This document shows, piece by piece, positions 63,266-64,000 of a stretch of DNA of 64,000 nt. Origin of the DNA: Ovis canadensis (Eukaryota > Chordata > Mammalia > Artiodactyla > Bovidae); NCBI RefSeq assembly GCF_042477335.2, contig NC_091255.1:30048501-30112500 (forward strand), read 5' to 3'. Each line of letters starts with the position of its first letter. The first letter of the stretch is position 1. The translations under genes were made by a program, and so were the position numbers. The notes beneath the pieces are model-generated. The model was not told the origin of the DNA and made no database searches. It was given only the letters and a program-made list of their open reading frames with translations.

Positions 63266-63565
63266 GGTACTGAATTCCCCTCTCCTGCTTTAAACTGTGC
63301 CTGACTGATTGTGCCTTGTGGGGAGTTAAACAGTTACCTGTTGAATCTACCTGAGGCCATTATATGTGGAGATAATTTGTGTCGTTTTCGATACATTTTC
63401 AGGCTTACAAGGAATATTGTAATTAGGCCACAGTTGCCTCCAAATGTAGTAAAACATACCAAAATAGGTTTGTATTTTTCTGCAGTGACTTGTTAAACTC
63501 ACAGTGCCTTTTAATATAAGAAAGTTGCTTCTCTTCTTGGTCAGATTATCCTGAGGTGAACAGAC

Positions 63566-64000
63566 TAGAGTAGTTCAGTCACTCAGTTGTATCCAGCTTT
63601 TTGCAACCCCATGGACTGCAGCACACCAGGCTTCCCTATCCATCACCAACTCCCAGATTTTGCTCAAACTCATGACCATTGAGTCAGTGATGCCATCTAA
63701 CCATCTCATCCTCTGTCATCCCCTTCTCCTCCCACCTTCAATCTTTCCCAGCATCAGGGTCTTTTCCAGTGAGTCAGTTCTTCACATCAGGTGGCCAGAG
63801 AATTGGAGTTTCATCTTCAATATCAGTCCTTCCAATGAATATTCAGGACTGATTTCCTTTAGGATTGACTGGTTTGATCTCCTTGCAGTCCAAGGGACTC
63901 TCAAGAGTCTTCTTCAACACCACAGTGCAAAAGCATCAGTTCTTCAGCGCTCAGCTTTCTTTATAGTCCAACTCTCACATCCATACATGACTACTGGAAA
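63566..64000 (-). mobile_element. BovB LINE, reverse, runs off the window
   Basis: 'gtagttcagtcactcagttg' start to 'ccatacatgactactggaaa' at the right edge. It is the complement of the part of the preceding BovB at about 62549-62985. Confidence 0.92.

Overview
This is vertebrate nuclear DNA from a ruminant, almost certainly a bovid. The evidence is the dense set of lineage-specific retroposons: BovB (RTE-type LINE) fragments, Bov-tA/Bov-A SINEs on both strands, cetartiodactyl tRNA-derived (CHR-type) SINEs and bovine-type L1 3' ends. The species (cattle, yak, bison, sheep, goat) cannot be settled from the sequence alone.

The window holds one protein-coding gene, carboxypeptidase D (CPD), on the + strand. 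About 2.3 kb of upstream flank leads into a GC-rich, CpG-island promoter (about 2340-3300) with GC boxes and an inverted CCAAT box. Fifteen coding exons follow, from the ATG at 2509 to the donor after 61716. All junctions are GT/AG and every reading phase joins. The exons give 1110 complete codons plus one base, and the known zinc-ligand and catalytic positions fall on the same residue numbers as in human CPD (1380 residues). About 270 residues (end of domain III, membrane anchor, cytoplasmic tail) therefore lie beyond the right edge.

Layout: exon 1 (2509-3254), intron 1 (5.7 kb), exon 2 (8975-9222), a very large intron 2 (26.5 kb), then exons 3-15 between 35690 and 61716. Exons 1-5 encode the signal peptide, peptidase domain I and its transthyretin-like subdomain. 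Exons 5-12 encode domain II and exons 12-15 most of domain III. Domains I and II keep all catalytic residues. Domain III has lost two zinc ligands and the DLNR motif, as expected for this family.

The rest is intronic and intergenic DNA dominated by transposable elements. Notable items are: a processed amelogenin pseudogene in intron 2; a perfect 105-bp tandem duplication inside a MIR-like repeat; nested L1-in-BovB and L1-in-L1 insertions with clear target-site duplications; an L1 fragment ending about 12 bp from the exon 4 splice donor; a 315-bp stretch with no A on the + strand (C-rich) just after exon 7; a 5S rRNA-like scrap; and an inverted pair of BovB copies in intron 15. I found no new enzymatic or defence-type system; the interest lies in gene structure and retroposition.
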